The position numbers and the translations under genes are program-made. The notes under the pieces are model-generated. The model was not told where the DNA came from, made no database searches, and saw only the letters and a list, made by a program, of their open reading frames with translations. Shown here piece by piece: positions 41,026 to 50,365 of a stretch of DNA of 64,000 bases (position 1 is its first letter; the number at the start of each line of letters is the position of its first letter). The stretch lies in the NCBI RefSeq assembly GCF_900110965.1, contig NZ_FOFO01000009.1:1-64000 (forward strand). Direction: 5' to 3'. This stretch comes from Ectothiorhodospira magna. GTDB lineage: Bacteria > Pseudomonadota > Gammaproteobacteria > Ectothiorhodospirales > Ectothiorhodospiraceae.

Positions 41026-42939
41026 GTGAGGTTTCCCATCATCACTGCTTTTCGGATCGGCCTGAAACGCACCCTGGCTTTTCTCCATGATCTGGCCTGG
41101 ATTCCCCTCGCCCTGCTGCTGGGTTATCTGGCCCAGGCCAACTTCCAGGGGCTGGGGGTCGAGGACGGGAGCAGTCTGCTGATCCTGCTGCTGCTATGCC
41201 TGCCCATACAGGCCGCCGCCTTCTGGAGCTTCGGCCTGTACCGGGGCATCTGGCGCTTTGCCTCCCTGCCGGATCTGATCCGCATCTTCAAGGCCGTGAC
41301 CACGGGCACCCTCGTCATCACCTCCCTGGTGTTCCTGTTCCAGTTATCCGGCGTCCCCCGGACGGTGCTGGTGCTGTACCCGGTTTTCCTGCTGGTGGGG
41401 CTGGCCGGTCCCCGTTATGTCTACCGCTGGATCAAGGACCAGTTCCACGGTCACCGCCGCCGGGAGGGGCAGCGAACCCTGGTCATCGGCGCGGGCCGGG
41501 CGGGAGAAATGATGGTGCGGGATCTGGTCAAGGACAGCCATTACCAGCCCATCGCCTTCCTGGACGATGACCCGGCCAAACGGGGCAGTGAACTGCACGG
41601 GGTCCGGGTGCTGGGGTCCATCTCCCTGCTGGCGGCTCTGGTGGATGAACTGTCCATCGAGGTGGTCCTGATCGCCATGCCCTCTGCTTCCAGCGACCTG
41701 ATGCGCCGGATCACCGACATCTGCCGCCAGCGACAGGTGCCCTGCCTCACCCTGCCCACCCTGCAGGAACTCCACGGCCATCCCGTCCGCCTCTCCCAGA
41801 TCCGGGGCATCCGCATCGAGGATCTGCTGGGCCGTCAGCCGGTGAAACTGGACACCGCCGTGCTCCATGCCTTCCTCGACGGCAAGCGGGTACTCATCAC
41901 CGGCGCCGCCGGTTCCATCGGCTCGGAACTCTGCCGTCAGGTGGCCGGCTGTTACGCCCCGGAAAAGGTCATCATGCTGGACCATAGCGAATACGGCATC
42001 TACCGCATGGACGAGGAAATGCGCCAACTGGCTCCGCCGGATCGTATCGTCACCCTGTTGGGGGATGTGCGGGATCCTGGCCGCATGCGTCAGGTGTTTG
42101 CACAATGGCAACCCCAGGTGGTGCTCCACGCCGCCGCCTGCAAGCATGTCCCCCTGGTGGAGCTCAACGCCGCCGAAGGCATCAAGACCAACGTGCTGGG
42201 CACCCGGCTGGTGGCGGATCTGGCGGTGGAATACGGGGTGGAAAAATTCCTGCTGGTGTCCACCGACAAGGCCGTCAACCCCTGCAATATCATGGGCGCC
42301 ACCAAGCGGGCGGCGGAGATCTACTGCCAGGCCCTGCAGCACCGTTCCAACACCGCCTTCATCATCACCCGGTTCGGCAATGTCCTTAACTCCGCCGGTT
42401 CGGTGGTTCCCCTGTTCGAGCGCCAGATCGCCGCTGGCGGCCCGGTGACCGTCACCCACCCGGAGGTCACCCGTTTCTTCATGACCATTCCCGAGGCGGT
42501 CAGTCTCATTCTCCAGTCCGCCGCCATGGGGGACGGCGGAGAGGTGTTCGTACTGGACATGGGGGAACCGGTCCGCATCGTGGATCTGGCGCAACAGATG
42601 ATCCGTCTTTATGATCTGGACCCGGAGATTGATATCGGTATCGAATTCATCGGCCTGCGCCCCGGTGAAAAGCTCCACGAGGAACTGTTCCACAGCCAGG
42701 AAGCTCTGGTGGGCACCGCCCACGCCAAGATCCTGCGGGCTCAGGCCCGGCAGGTGGAATGGGAATGGTTGCAGCGGCGCATGAGCCAGCTGGTGCTGGC
42801 CTCCCGGCAGGATGACCCCCAGGTGGCCCGGGTGGCCTTGCATGCCCTGGTGCCTGAGTTTGTCGATGGCGATGCCCGTGCCACTGTGGCGGCACCGTCC
42901 CCCTTAACCAGACCCACCCCTATCAAGGCGGTGGGATAA
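41026..42939 (+). CDS. WbpM/CapD-type nucleoside-diphosphate-sugar 4,6-dehydratase, membrane form
   Basis: 637 residues. Four N-terminal TM helices (about 10-130), a first Rossmann domain (GAGRAGEMMVRDL), then the catalytic extended-SDR domain with TGAAGSIGSELCRQ near 291-304 and MGATKRAAE near 423-431 (the Met-x-x-x-Lys replacing Tyr-x-x-x-Lys in this subfamily); STDKAVNP precedes it. Homologues make UDP-4-keto-6-deoxy sugars used for QuiNAc/FucNAc-type initiating sugars of O-antigen. GTG start at 41026 with GAGGAG nine bases before it. Probably works with the nearby GTs, ligase and export genes. Confidence 0.92.
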   Translation: MRFPIITAFRIGLKRTLAFLHDLAWIPLALLLGYLAQANFQGLGVEDGSSLLILLLLCLPIQAAAFWSFGLYRGIWRFASLPDLIRIFKAVTTGTLVITSLVFLFQLSGVPRTVLVLYPVFLLVGLAGPRYVYRWIKDQFHGHRRREGQRTLVIGAGRAGEMMVRDLVKDSHYQPIAFLDDDPAKRGSELHGVRVLGSISLLAALVDELSIEVVLIAMPSASSDLMRRITDICRQRQVPCLTLPTLQELHGHPVRLSQIRGIRIEDLLGRQPVKLDTAVLHAFLDGKRVLITGAAGSIGSELCRQVAGCYAPEKVIMLDHSEYGIYRMDEEMRQLAPPDRIVTLLGDVRDPGRMRQVFAQWQPQVVLHAAACKHVPLVELNAAEGIKTNVLGTRLVADLAVEYGVEKFLLVSTDKAVNPCNIMGATKRAAEIYCQALQHRSNTAFIITRFGNVLNSAGSVVPLFERQIAAGGPVTVTHPEVTRFFMTIPEAVSLILQSAAMGDGGEVFVLDMGEPVRIVDLAQQMIRLYDLDPEIDIGIEFIGLRPGEKLHEELFHSQEALVGTAHAKILRAQARQVEWEWLQRRMSQLVLASRQDDPQVARVALHALVPEFVDGDARATVAAPSPLTRPTPIKAVG

Positions 42940-43007
42940 GCCCGTCGTGGTCGATCTGTTTCGTTGTCCTGGAGTCCCTTGTATGTGGTCCACAGCCCCC
43001 TTCCTGC

Positions 43008-43033
43008 CCTCATCCCCCTTGCCGGGGGAGAGG
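43008..43033 (+). promoter_or_regulatory. Hairpin covering the gspE Shine-Dalgarno
   Basis: CCTC-a-TCCCCC, TTGCC loop, GGGGGAGAGG: a stem of about 10 pairs with one bulged A. The right arm contains the GAGAGG used as gspE ribosome-binding site, 8 bases before the ATG at 43042. It could occlude translation initiation or attenuate transcription from wbpM-like read-through. Confidence 0.4.
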
Positions 43034-43041
43034 TCCGGCCC

Positions 43042-44730
43042 ATGAACCGGACCCCGCTGGGAGAGCGCCTGGTTGCCGCCGGACACCTGTCTTCCCGGGA
43101 TCTGGAAAAAGCCCTGTTCGCCCAGGGAGAAATGGGCGGGCTGCTGGGGCAGGTGCTGATCCGGCTGGGACTCTGTGCGGAACTGGACGTGGCCCGCGTG
43201 CTGGCGGCGCAACTGGAGGTGCCCCTGGTCACCGCCGCCGATTACCCGGAAGCCTTTCCTGCCCTCGAAGGCGTGGCCCTGGATTTTCTCCAATCCCATC
43301 GGGTGTTGCCCCTGACGGTCACTGACCACACCGCCCGCTGCGCCCTGGCCGTGCCCCAGGATGCCTATGTCCTCAAGGCCCTGGCCCTGGCCAGCCGGAA
43401 AACCATCCAGCCGGTACTGGGCCTGGAATCGGAGATCATGACCGGTCTGGAACGGTTGCAGGCCGGTCCGGAGGAGGACAGCCTCCTGCCGGAGGATCTG
43501 GCGGCGGCGGATGCGGACAGTGAATTTGTGGAGCATCTGCGGGATCTGGCCAGCGAAGCACCGGTGATCCGGATCGTCAACACCCTGGTGGCCGATGCCA
43601 TCGACCTCAATGCCTCGGACGTTCACCTGGAGCCGTTCGAGGGGGTACTGCATCTGCGCTACCGGGTGGACGGGGTGCTGCAGGCGGCGGAATCCCCCCC
43701 CTTCGGCCTGAGTGCCGCCATCACCTCCCGGATCAAACTGCTGGCCCGCCTCAACATCGCCGAACGCCGGCTGCCCCAGGATGGACGGATTCGCATGCGT
43801 CTCAAGGGACGGGACCTGGACCTGCGGGTGTCCACCGTGCCCACCGTCCACGGCGAAAGCGTGGTCATGCGGGTACTGGACAAGGGCAACGTCCGCCTCA
43901 GTCTGGACACCATGGGCTTTGACGACGATCTGCTGGGCCAGTACGCACAGCTGCTGGACCGGCCCCACGGCATCCTGCTGGTGACCGGTCCCACCGGGTC
44001 CGGCAAGACCACCACCCAGTACGCCTCCCTGAACCGTCTGGATGCAGACCACCGCAAGATCATCACCGTGGAAGACCCGGTGGAATACCAACTCCCCGGC
44101 ATCAACCAGATCCAGGTCAAAAGCCAGATCGGCCTGACCTTTGCCAATGCCCTGCGGGCCATCCTGCGTCAGGACCCGGACATCATCATGATCGGCGAGA
44201 TGCGGGACACGGAAACCGCCCAGATCGCAGTGCAATCCGCCCTCACCGGCCATCTGGTGTTGTCCACCCTGCACACCAACACCGCCACCGGCGCCATCAT
44301 CCGTCTGGAAGACATGGGGGTGGAGCGTTACCTGATCACCTCTTCGGTGATCGGTGTTCTGGGGCAACGGCTGGTGCGTACCTTATGTGCCCACTGCCGC
44401 CAACCGGCCACCGTCACCGCTGCCCTGAAGCAATCGACCCCCGCCCTGGGCCGGTTCTGCCGCCCGGGCGATACCATTTACCGGGCCAACGGCTGCGACC
44501 ATTGCCGCCACACCGGTTACAGTGGCCGTACCGCCATCCACGAACTGCTGGTCATGACCGATCCGTTGCACCGGGCCATTCTCGCGGGTGCCGATGCCAC
44601 CCATCTGCAGCAGGAAGCCTGTGCCCAGGGTATGACCACCCTGTTCGAGGATGGTCTGCGCAAGGTGGCCCAGGGCATCACCAGCCTGGACGAGGTGATG
44701 CGCGTGGCCCAGGAGACTGACAGTGCCTGA
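43042..44730 (+). CDS. gspE: Type II secretion ATPase GspE
   Basis: 562 residues. N1/N2 domains are followed by the catalytic core: Walker A GPTGSGKTTT near 315, Asp box, LRQDPDIIMIGEMRD (Walker B), and His box. A four-cysteine zinc motif (CAHC near 448 and CDHC about 40 residues later) marks T2SS/T4P ATPases of the GspE/XpsE group. It powers pseudopilus assembly from the cytoplasmic face. ATG at 43042 opens the conserved N-terminus; the ORF can be read further upstream through the hairpin but without similarity. First gene of gspEFGHIJKLM-N/C-D; stop overlaps gspF by 8 bases. Confidence 0.95.
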   Translation: MNRTPLGERLVAAGHLSSRDLEKALFAQGEMGGLLGQVLIRLGLCAELDVARVLAAQLEVPLVTAADYPEAFPALEGVALDFLQSHRVLPLTVTDHTARCALAVPQDAYVLKALALASRKTIQPVLGLESEIMTGLERLQAGPEEDSLLPEDLAAADADSEFVEHLRDLASEAPVIRIVNTLVADAIDLNASDVHLEPFEGVLHLRYRVDGVLQAAESPPFGLSAAITSRIKLLARLNIAERRLPQDGRIRMRLKGRDLDLRVSTVPTVHGESVVMRVLDKGNVRLSLDTMGFDDDLLGQYAQLLDRPHGILLVTGPTGSGKTTTQYASLNRLDADHRKIITVEDPVEYQLPGINQIQVKSQIGLTFANALRAILRQDPDIIMIGEMRDTETAQIAVQSALTGHLVLSTLHTNTATGAIIRLEDMGVERYLITSSVIGVLGQRLVRTLCAHCRQPATVTAALKQSTPALGRFCRPGDTIYRANGCDHCRHTGYSGRTAIHELLVMTDPLHRAILAGADATHLQQEACAQGMTTLFEDGLRKVAQGITSLDEVMRVAQETDSA

Positions 44731-45955
44731 ATTCACCTACCGGGCCATCCAGGCCGATGGTCGGCAGATCCGTGGCACCATCAGCGCCGCTTCCCGCGCC
44801 CTGGCTCTGAGCGAGTTGCAGCGACAGGGCATCATGCCCCTGCAACTGGAGTCCGGCCCCTCCGGGTCGGCCCGCCCCCCCACCGAGGGGCTGTTGGCCC
44901 GGCTGGGTCGCCGCCGGGACCGGATCACCCCCCAGCAGATACTGGGGCTGACCCGGGATCTGGCCACCATGCTGCGGGCCGGCCTGCCCCTGGACCGGGC
45001 CTTGCAGGTGCTGGGCCGAATGAGCCGTGACCCGGCCCTGACCCGCCTGCTGACGGAATGGCTCGAAGGGGTCAAGGCGGGCAAGGGGCTCAGTCAGGCC
45101 CTGGAACCCCGTCAGGCCCTTTTGGGGGACTTTTACATCAATATGGTCCGGGCCGGAGAGGCCGGGGGACAACTGGCCACCGCCCTGTCCCGACTGGCGG
45201 AACACCTGGAACAATCCCGCCAGTTGCGGGCCAGCGTGGTGTCCGCCCTGACCTATCCCGCCATCCTGATGGTGGTGGCCGCCCTTTCCGTGTTCATCAT
45301 GCTGGCCTTCGTGGTGCCCCAGTTCGAGGCCCTGTTCGACGACATGGGGGACGGCCTGCCCCTGGCCACGCAAATCGTGGTGGCCCTGGGGGATCTGGCC
45401 GCCGAAGGGTGGTGGGCCTTCATGCTGCTGCTGCTGGCACTACTGATTGCCATTGACCGTATTCCCCGCAGTGAGGCGGGGCGGCTATGGCTGGATCGCC
45501 AATGGCTGGCCCTGCCCTGGATCGGACAGGTGATCCGCACCCTGGAAACCGCCCGTTTTGCCCGTACCATGGGAACCTTGCTGGGTAGTGGCGTGTCCAT
45601 GCTGGAATCCCTGAAGATTGCGGTGGATACCGTGGGCAACCGCCATCTTCGTGGCGCCCTGGCAGACATGCCCGCCCGGATCAAGCAAGGGGGCGCCATG
45701 ACCGCCGCCATGGAACCCACCGGACTGTTCTCCCCCCTGGCCATCCAGATGATTCAGGTGGGGGAGGAGTCCGGCAAACTGGAACCCATGCTGCTGGAAC
45801 TGGCCAGGGTCCAGGACGATGAAGTCCAGGCCGGGGTCAAACGGGTGGTGTCCATCCTGGAACCGGTGTTGATCCTGGTGCTTGGGATCGTCATCGCCGG
45901 TATCATCCTGGCCATTCTCATGGGCATCATGTCGGTCAACGAACTGGTGGCCTGA
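44723..45955 (+). CDS. gspF: Type II secretion inner-membrane protein GspF
   Basis: 410 residues, the usual length, with two cytoplasmic T2SF domains and three TM helices (about 170-195, 225-245, 375-400). N-terminal YRAIQADGRQIRGTISAASRALALSEL is the standard GspF/PilC opening. GTG start at 44723 lies inside the end of gspE. It is the platform protein coupling GspE to pseudopilin assembly. Confidence 0.94.
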   Translation: MPEFTYRAIQADGRQIRGTISAASRALALSELQRQGIMPLQLESGPSGSARPPTEGLLARLGRRRDRITPQQILGLTRDLATMLRAGLPLDRALQVLGRMSRDPALTRLLTEWLEGVKAGKGLSQALEPRQALLGDFYINMVRAGEAGGQLATALSRLAEHLEQSRQLRASVVSALTYPAILMVVAALSVFIMLAFVVPQFEALFDDMGDGLPLATQIVVALGDLAAEGWWAFMLLLLALLIAIDRIPRSEAGRLWLDRQWLALPWIGQVIRTLETARFARTMGTLLGSGVSMLESLKIAVDTVGNRHLRGALADMPARIKQGGAMTAAMEPTGLFSPLAIQMIQVGEESGKLEPMLLELARVQDDEVQAGVKRVVSILEPVLILVLGIVIAGIILAILMGIMSVNELVA

Positions 45956-46024
45956 TCCGCCCCAGGGATACCTGTTCCCCCATCAACCCGGATTGACACA
46001 TCCTTTGTAGTCAGGAGTTTAATC

Positions 46025-46462
46025 GTGCATCAATTCATTGCCCATCGTCAGTTGTCCCGTACCGGCGGATTCACCCTGGTGGAACTGCTGGTGGTGCTCG
46101 TCATTCTCGGCCTGCTGGCTGGCCTGGTTGGCCCCATGGTCCTCAACCGTCTGGGGGGGGCCAAGAGCGACACCGCCCAGGTCCAGATCCAGGACCTGGA
46201 ACGGGCCGCCGAACTGTTCAAGCTGGATACCGGCCGCTTCCCCAGTACCGAAGAAGGGCTGCAGGCCCTGGTGCGCCAGCCGCCGGGCGTGGCGGGCTGG
46301 AATGGCCCCTACCTGCGCCGTTCGGAACTGCCCAAGGACCCCTGGGGTCGTGATTTCCACTACGCCAACCCCGGTCAGCGCGGTCCCATTGATATCTGGT
46401 CCAATGGGGCCGATGGTCAGCCCGGTGGGGAAGGGGAAAATGCCGTCATCGGCAACTGGTAG
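46025..46462 (+). CDS. gspG: Major pseudopilin GspG
   Basis: 145 residues. Prepilin peptidase site GG/FTLVELL at residues 15-16 with Glu5 of the mature protein, hydrophobic N-helix, and the conserved GspG body with WNGPYLRRSELPKDPWGRDFHY, a Ca-binding-type loop, and DIWSNGADGQPGGEGENAVIGNW at the end. Forms the pseudopilus shaft. GTG start with AGGAG upstream; 70-base gap after gspF, the only sizeable gap in the operon. Confidence 0.96.
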   Translation: MHQFIAHRQLSRTGGFTLVELLVVLVILGLLAGLVGPMVLNRLGGAKSDTAQVQIQDLERAAELFKLDTGRFPSTEEGLQALVRQPPGVAGWNGPYLRRSELPKDPWGRDFHYANPGQRGPIDIWSNGADGQPGGEGENAVIGNW

Positions 46463-46916
46463 GCCACGGGTTCATCGGGGATTTACCCTGGTGGAACTGC
46501 TGGTGGCCCTGGCCGTGATGGGCCTGATGGTGGCCCTGGTTCCCATGGCCTATGACCGGCTCCGGGAAACCACCGATTACCAGGGGGCCGTGCGCGCCCT
46601 GGCCACCGAAATGCGGCTGGCCCGGAATCTGGCCATGCAATCGGGGCAATCCCAGGCCCTGACCATCGACCTGCACCAGCGCCACATCCAGCTTGCCGAC
46701 CGTCAGCCCCTGTCCATTCCCCGCCGGCTTCAGGTGGAGGCCGAGTTTGCCCGCATCGAGCAGACCGCTGACCGGGTCGGCGCCATCCGCTTCTATCCCG
46801 ATGGCAGCAGCACCGGCGGCAGCGTGAGCCTCATCCGCCCGGCGGGGAACGGCACCCGCCTGCGGGTGGACTGGCTGCTGGGCCGTGTCACCCAGGAACC
46901 GGTGGCCCCATCATGA
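46440..46916 (+). CDS. gspH: Minor pseudopilin GspH
   Basis: 158 residues. Prepilin site RG/FTLVELLVAL, then a soluble region of GspH/FimT type (...AVRALATEMRLARNLAMQSGQ..., ...RFYPDGSSTGGSV...). ATG at 46440 overlaps the gspG end by 23 bases and follows AAGGGG; a much longer frame reading through gspG is a shadow. Minor pseudopilins H-I-J-K form or join the tip complex. Confidence 0.92.
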   Translation: MPSSATGRPRVHRGFTLVELLVALAVMGLMVALVPMAYDRLRETTDYQGAVRALATEMRLARNLAMQSGQSQALTIDLHQRHIQLADRQPLSIPRRLQVEAEFARIEQTADRVGAIRFYPDGSSTGGSVSLIRPAGNGTRLRVDWLLGRVTQEPVAPS

Positions 46917-47293
46917 GCCGCGAGCACGGTTTTTCCTTGCTGGAAGTGCTGGTGGCCTTCGTCATCATGGCCCTGTCCCTGGGGGTGTTGTATCAGGCGG
47001 TGACCGGCAGTGTGGCCAATATGGGCATCACCGAACGCCATACCCACGCCTTGCTGCTGGCTGAATCCCTGCTGGCATCCCATCAAAAGCTGCCCCCATC
47101 GGGGGTGCGGGACAACGGCCATACCGCCGACGGTTACCACTGGCAGCTACAGACCCATTCGGTGGTCGATACCCGTGTGGATCAGGATGGCATCAGGGAC
47201 GATGTTCTGCTGCTGGAGGCCACAGTGGAATGGGGTAGCCCCCGCCCCCGTCAGATCGTGTTGCAGACCGTGTTGCCGGTTATCCGTCCGTGA
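46913..47293 (+). CDS. gspI: Minor pseudopilin GspI
   Basis: 126 residues. Prepilin site HG/FSLLEVLVAF with mature Glu5, short soluble domain ending in VEWGSPRPRQIVLQTVL. ATG overlaps the gspH stop as ATGA, and its own stop overlaps gspJ in the same way. GspI initiates the tip complex with GspJ and GspK. Confidence 0.93.
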   Translation: MSREHGFSLLEVLVAFVIMALSLGVLYQAVTGSVANMGITERHTHALLLAESLLASHQKLPPSGVRDNGHTADGYHWQLQTHSVVDTRVDQDGIRDDVLLLEATVEWGSPRPRQIVLQTVLPVIRP

Positions 47294-47901
47294 ACCGCCG
47301 TTCCCGATCAGCCATGCCGATTGCAGGATTCACCCTGGTGGAAGTGCTGGTGGCCCTTACCCTCACCAGCCTGTTGTTGCTGTCCCTCATAACCGGCCTG
47401 CGGGGTATCAGTGATGCGGCCACCCGCACCGATGCCCTGGCCCAACGGGTCACTGAAATGCGGCTGGTCAGTGATTTTTTGCGTCACCATGTGGCCGGCG
47501 CCCTGTCTGTGACCTACGCTGACCCGGATCAGGACGCCACCCCGCCCCGGCATTATTTCCAGGGGGATGCCCGGCGTCTGCAATGGGTGGGGGAACTACA
47601 GGCCGTCCATGCCCCCGGTGGTCTGTTTGTATTTCGCCTGCAGGCCCTGCCGGATCAGGGCATCCTGCAACTGGGTTACATGCCCTATCCGGGGCGTCAA
47701 TGGCATGGCGACTGGGCAGGAGAGCAGCGGCATGTCCTGATCCAGGGACTGGATCACTGGGCGGTACGTTACCAGGATGCGCGGGGCCAATGGCATGACC
47801 AGTGGCAGGACTCATCCGGCTTGCCCACTCTGGTCAGTATCATGATCCAGGCCGAAGGCCGTCACTGGCCGGAACTGCTGATTGCCCTGGGGGGGCCGTG
47901 A
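47290..47901 (+). CDS. gspJ: Minor pseudopilin GspJ
   Basis: 203 residues. Prepilin site AG/FTLVEVLVAL with Glu5, then the GspJ beta-domain (...LRRLQWVGELQAVHAPGGLFVFRLQ-like region; late ...LVSIMIQAEGRHWPELLIAL). Start GTG at 47290 overlaps the gspI stop (GTGA). Part of the pseudopilus tip. Confidence 0.92.
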   Translation: MNRRSRSAMPIAGFTLVEVLVALTLTSLLLLSLITGLRGISDAATRTDALAQRVTEMRLVSDFLRHHVAGALSVTYADPDQDATPPRHYFQGDARRLQWVGELQAVHAPGGLFVFRLQALPDQGILQLGYMPYPGRQWHGDWAGEQRHVLIQGLDHWAVRYQDARGQWHDQWQDSSGLPTLVSIMIQAEGRHWPELLIALGGP

Positions 47902-48773
47902 TGGCCTGTCTGTCATCCCCTCGCCCGCATCGTGGACTGGCCCTGCTGGCAGTGCTCTGGATCACTGCGGCTCTGTCGGTTTTGGTGGCCGGCATGGTCT
48001 ATCAGGTTCGGGGCGAGACACAGATGGCCCGGATGCAACTGGAACGGGCCACGATCCAGCCACTGATGGCCGGCGCCCTGCGGATGGCAGCCAGGGATCT
48101 TCCTGCCCGTCCCGAAGCCGGATCCAGGGCTGTGACTCTGGTTTACCGGATCGGCGATCACCACCTCACCGTGGAGGCCATTCCGCTGAACGGTTTTATC
48201 AGTCTGAGCAGTGCCGGCGAATCACTGCTGGTGGACATGTTCGTTTACGGCGCCCGGCTCGATCCCGACGGCGCCCGCCTCCTGGCCCAGACGCTGGTGG
48301 CCCATCGCCAGACCCTGCCCGAAGGTTTTGTCAGCCGGCGACAGTTGCACGATATCCCCGGCATGGAGCGGGACATTTATGATAGCATCGCCCCGCTGGT
48401 CGTCCCTCAACGGGTCACCGGGGGCCAGATCAACCCGGAAGCCGCCCCGGCGCCGGTGTTACGGGTGCTGGCCAGAGGTGACGACGCCGTTGTCCAGCGC
48501 ATTCTGGAAACCCGCCGCAACCCGGACGGTCAATGGCGTACCGATGGCCTGGAAACCCGCCATCTGCTGGCCAGTCGGGCCAGGGCCTGGGTGGTCCATG
48601 TGGAGTATCATCAGGCCAACTGGCGTTGGCGACAGGGCCAGATCCATGCACCAGCGGGCTTGCCCGGTGGTCGTCATTGGCAGCTTCTGGACCCCCTGCA
48701 CCGCATTCAGGCACATTCATCAATCACCGCTTTATCGAGCGTTCCATGCTGCAATCCCTCAAACAAGGTCTGA
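47901..48773 (+). CDS. gspK: Minor pseudopilin GspK
   Basis: 290 residues. Prepilin-like RG/LALLAVLWITAAL, without Glu5 as is usual for GspK, then the large GspK body with ...GRLL..., FVSRRQLHDIPGM and the late SAM-like/helix-hairpin-helix part. ATG at 47901 shares one base with the gspJ stop (TGATG). GspK caps the pseudopilus tip; the gene's end overlaps gspL by 28 bases. Confidence 0.92.
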   Translation: MACLSSPRPHRGLALLAVLWITAALSVLVAGMVYQVRGETQMARMQLERATIQPLMAGALRMAARDLPARPEAGSRAVTLVYRIGDHHLTVEAIPLNGFISLSSAGESLLVDMFVYGARLDPDGARLLAQTLVAHRQTLPEGFVSRRQLHDIPGMERDIYDSIAPLVVPQRVTGGQINPEAAPAPVLRVLARGDDAVVQRILETRRNPDGQWRTDGLETRHLLASRARAWVVHVEYHQANWRWRQGQIHAPAGLPGGRHWQLLDPLHRIQAHSSITALSSVPCCNPSNKV

Positions 48774-49777
48774 CGACCGGCAGCGCGGCCGCCCTTCTGT
48801 CCCGTTGGCATCGGGGGTGGACCCTGCTGTGGGCAGCGCGGCCAGCAGGGTTGCGCCCGCCCCGCCAGATCTTGCGTCTTTGGGTTCCGGGTGAACCCCC
48901 CCAATGGCTGCAGTGGCCCGAAGGTTGTTTGCTGGCCCAGGAGGACAACGACACCCGCCCCGTCCAGGCCGGCCAGGGACTCTGGCTGCCCGAATCCTGT
49001 CTGCTGAGCCAATGCCGCGAGATGCCCTGGGCCAGTCGGGCCGATACCCAGGCCATGATCCGGGTCATGGTGGAAGCGGCCTCCCCCTTTGCACCCGAAG
49101 ATCAGGTCTGGGCCTGGACCCGGTTGCCCACTCTGCCCGATGCCCCCCGGCAGCGCATTCTCTGGGTACTGACCAGCCGCCGGGACATTGCTGAACAACT
49201 GGCCCGATTACCTTCGGTACCGGAGACCGATACCCTGGAAATCTGGACCAGGGTACAGGGGCAGTGGCTGCTGCTGCCCGGTTATGGAGAAGCCCCCCGT
49301 CTTGATCGTCTTCGCCGTCATCGCCTGATCCAGCTGGGACTGCTGGCCCTGACGGCCCTGTTGCTGGCCCTGTGTATTGCCAGTCCGGTGCTCCAAAAGC
49401 GCATGGAACTGATACAACTCAATACCCAGATGGCCCATTGGCAACAACAGGCTGCCCCGGCCCTGCAGGCGCGAGAAGCATTGCAACGCGGGGTGGCCCA
49501 GGCACAATCCCTGGAACAGGTGCGTGCAGATGCCCTGGACGTGGTGGAAATCCTGGACCTGATCACCGCCGTCGTGCCCGAGGATGGCTGGCTGGATCGC
49601 ATGGACATCCGGGGAGGGCGGGTTGTGATCAGCGGGCGGGTGAACAATGCTGCTGCCCTGCAACAAACCCTGAACAGTCTGCCCCGGTTTGCCCACGTGC
49701 GGGCCATCAGTCCCATCGCCAGGGAACCTCGTTCCGGCAAGGAACGGTTTGCCTTCGAGATGGAGCTGTTGCCTTGA
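48746..49777 (+). CDS. gspL: Type II secretion protein GspL (PilN-like C-terminus)
   Basis: 343 residues. Cytoplasmic N-terminal half, single TM helix about 194-215 (GLLALTALLLALCIASPVL), then a periplasmic PilN-like domain with coiled-coil start. GspL links GspE to the inner-membrane platform. The cytoplasmic region is shorter and less conserved than in E. coli. ATG at 48746 lies within the gspK end; its stop overlaps the gspM TTG start. Confidence 0.85.
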   Translation: MLQSLKQGLTTGSAAALLSRWHRGWTLLWAARPAGLRPPRQILRLWVPGEPPQWLQWPEGCLLAQEDNDTRPVQAGQGLWLPESCLLSQCREMPWASRADTQAMIRVMVEAASPFAPEDQVWAWTRLPTLPDAPRQRILWVLTSRRDIAEQLARLPSVPETDTLEIWTRVQGQWLLLPGYGEAPRLDRLRRHRLIQLGLLALTALLLALCIASPVLQKRMELIQLNTQMAHWQQQAAPALQAREALQRGVAQAQSLEQVRADALDVVEILDLITAVVPEDGWLDRMDIRGGRVVISGRVNNAAALQQTLNSLPRFAHVRAISPIAREPRSGKERFAFEMELLP

Positions 49778-50340
49778 CCCGTCGATCCATCACCTTGACT
49801 GATCAGACCTGGGTGGCACTTATTCTGGTGGCCGCCCTGTTGTTGCCCTGGATGTGGCTGGTGGGGACCGCCTGGGCCAAATGGTCCCAGTACCACGACC
49901 TCATCCAGCGGGATCTGCCCCGGCTGGCCCGTCTGCAGGGGCAGGTGGACATGGAAGCTCCCCTGCGACAGCAGTTACAGCAGGTGCGGGACCATCTGGC
50001 GGGGCAAACCTATCCGGCACAGTTGAGTGGCACCCAGGTGTTGGGAGATCTGCAGGCCAGGGTACGCGGGCAGATTCAGGCGGCGGGGCTGGAACTACAG
50101 GGGACCGATCAACATTCACCCCGCATGGAAGGAACATTCGAGCGGTTTTCCATCACCCTGAGTATCGGTGGTACCCTGCCGCAGGTCATCGGTTTTCTGC
50201 AGGCCCTGGATGGGGAATCGCCGGCCATTTTCGTGGAGCAGGTCCAGCTTCAGCCGGCAATCCTGGTCAGCGATCCTGAGGCCACTCCGCCCCAGCGGGT
50301 CAATATGACCCTGCGGCTGGCGGTCATGCGACAGACGTGA
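49774..50340 (+). CDS. gspM: Type II secretion protein GspM
   Basis: 188 residues. One TM helix near the N-terminus (about 15-37) followed by a periplasmic PilO/GspM-type domain (...ERFSITLSIGGTLPQVIGFLQALDGES..., a ferredoxin-like signature). Start is TTG at 49774, overlapping the gspL stop (TTGA); GGAG lies 8 bases upstream. GspM partners GspL in the inner-membrane platform. Confidence 0.85.
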   Translation: MTRRSITLTDQTWVALILVAALLLPWMWLVGTAWAKWSQYHDLIQRDLPRLARLQGQVDMEAPLRQQLQQVRDHLAGQTYPAQLSGTQVLGDLQARVRGQIQAAGLELQGTDQHSPRMEGTFERFSITLSIGGTLPQVIGFLQALDGESPAIFVEQVQLQPAILVSDPEATPPQRVNMTLRLAVMRQT

Positions 50341-50365
50341 TCGGATTGCAGCGAGCATTCATACC

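Noticed and set aside
41344..42843. 499-codon minus-strand frame opposite the WbpM-like gene
   Set aside because: Antisense shadow; plus strand has intact dehydratase motifs.
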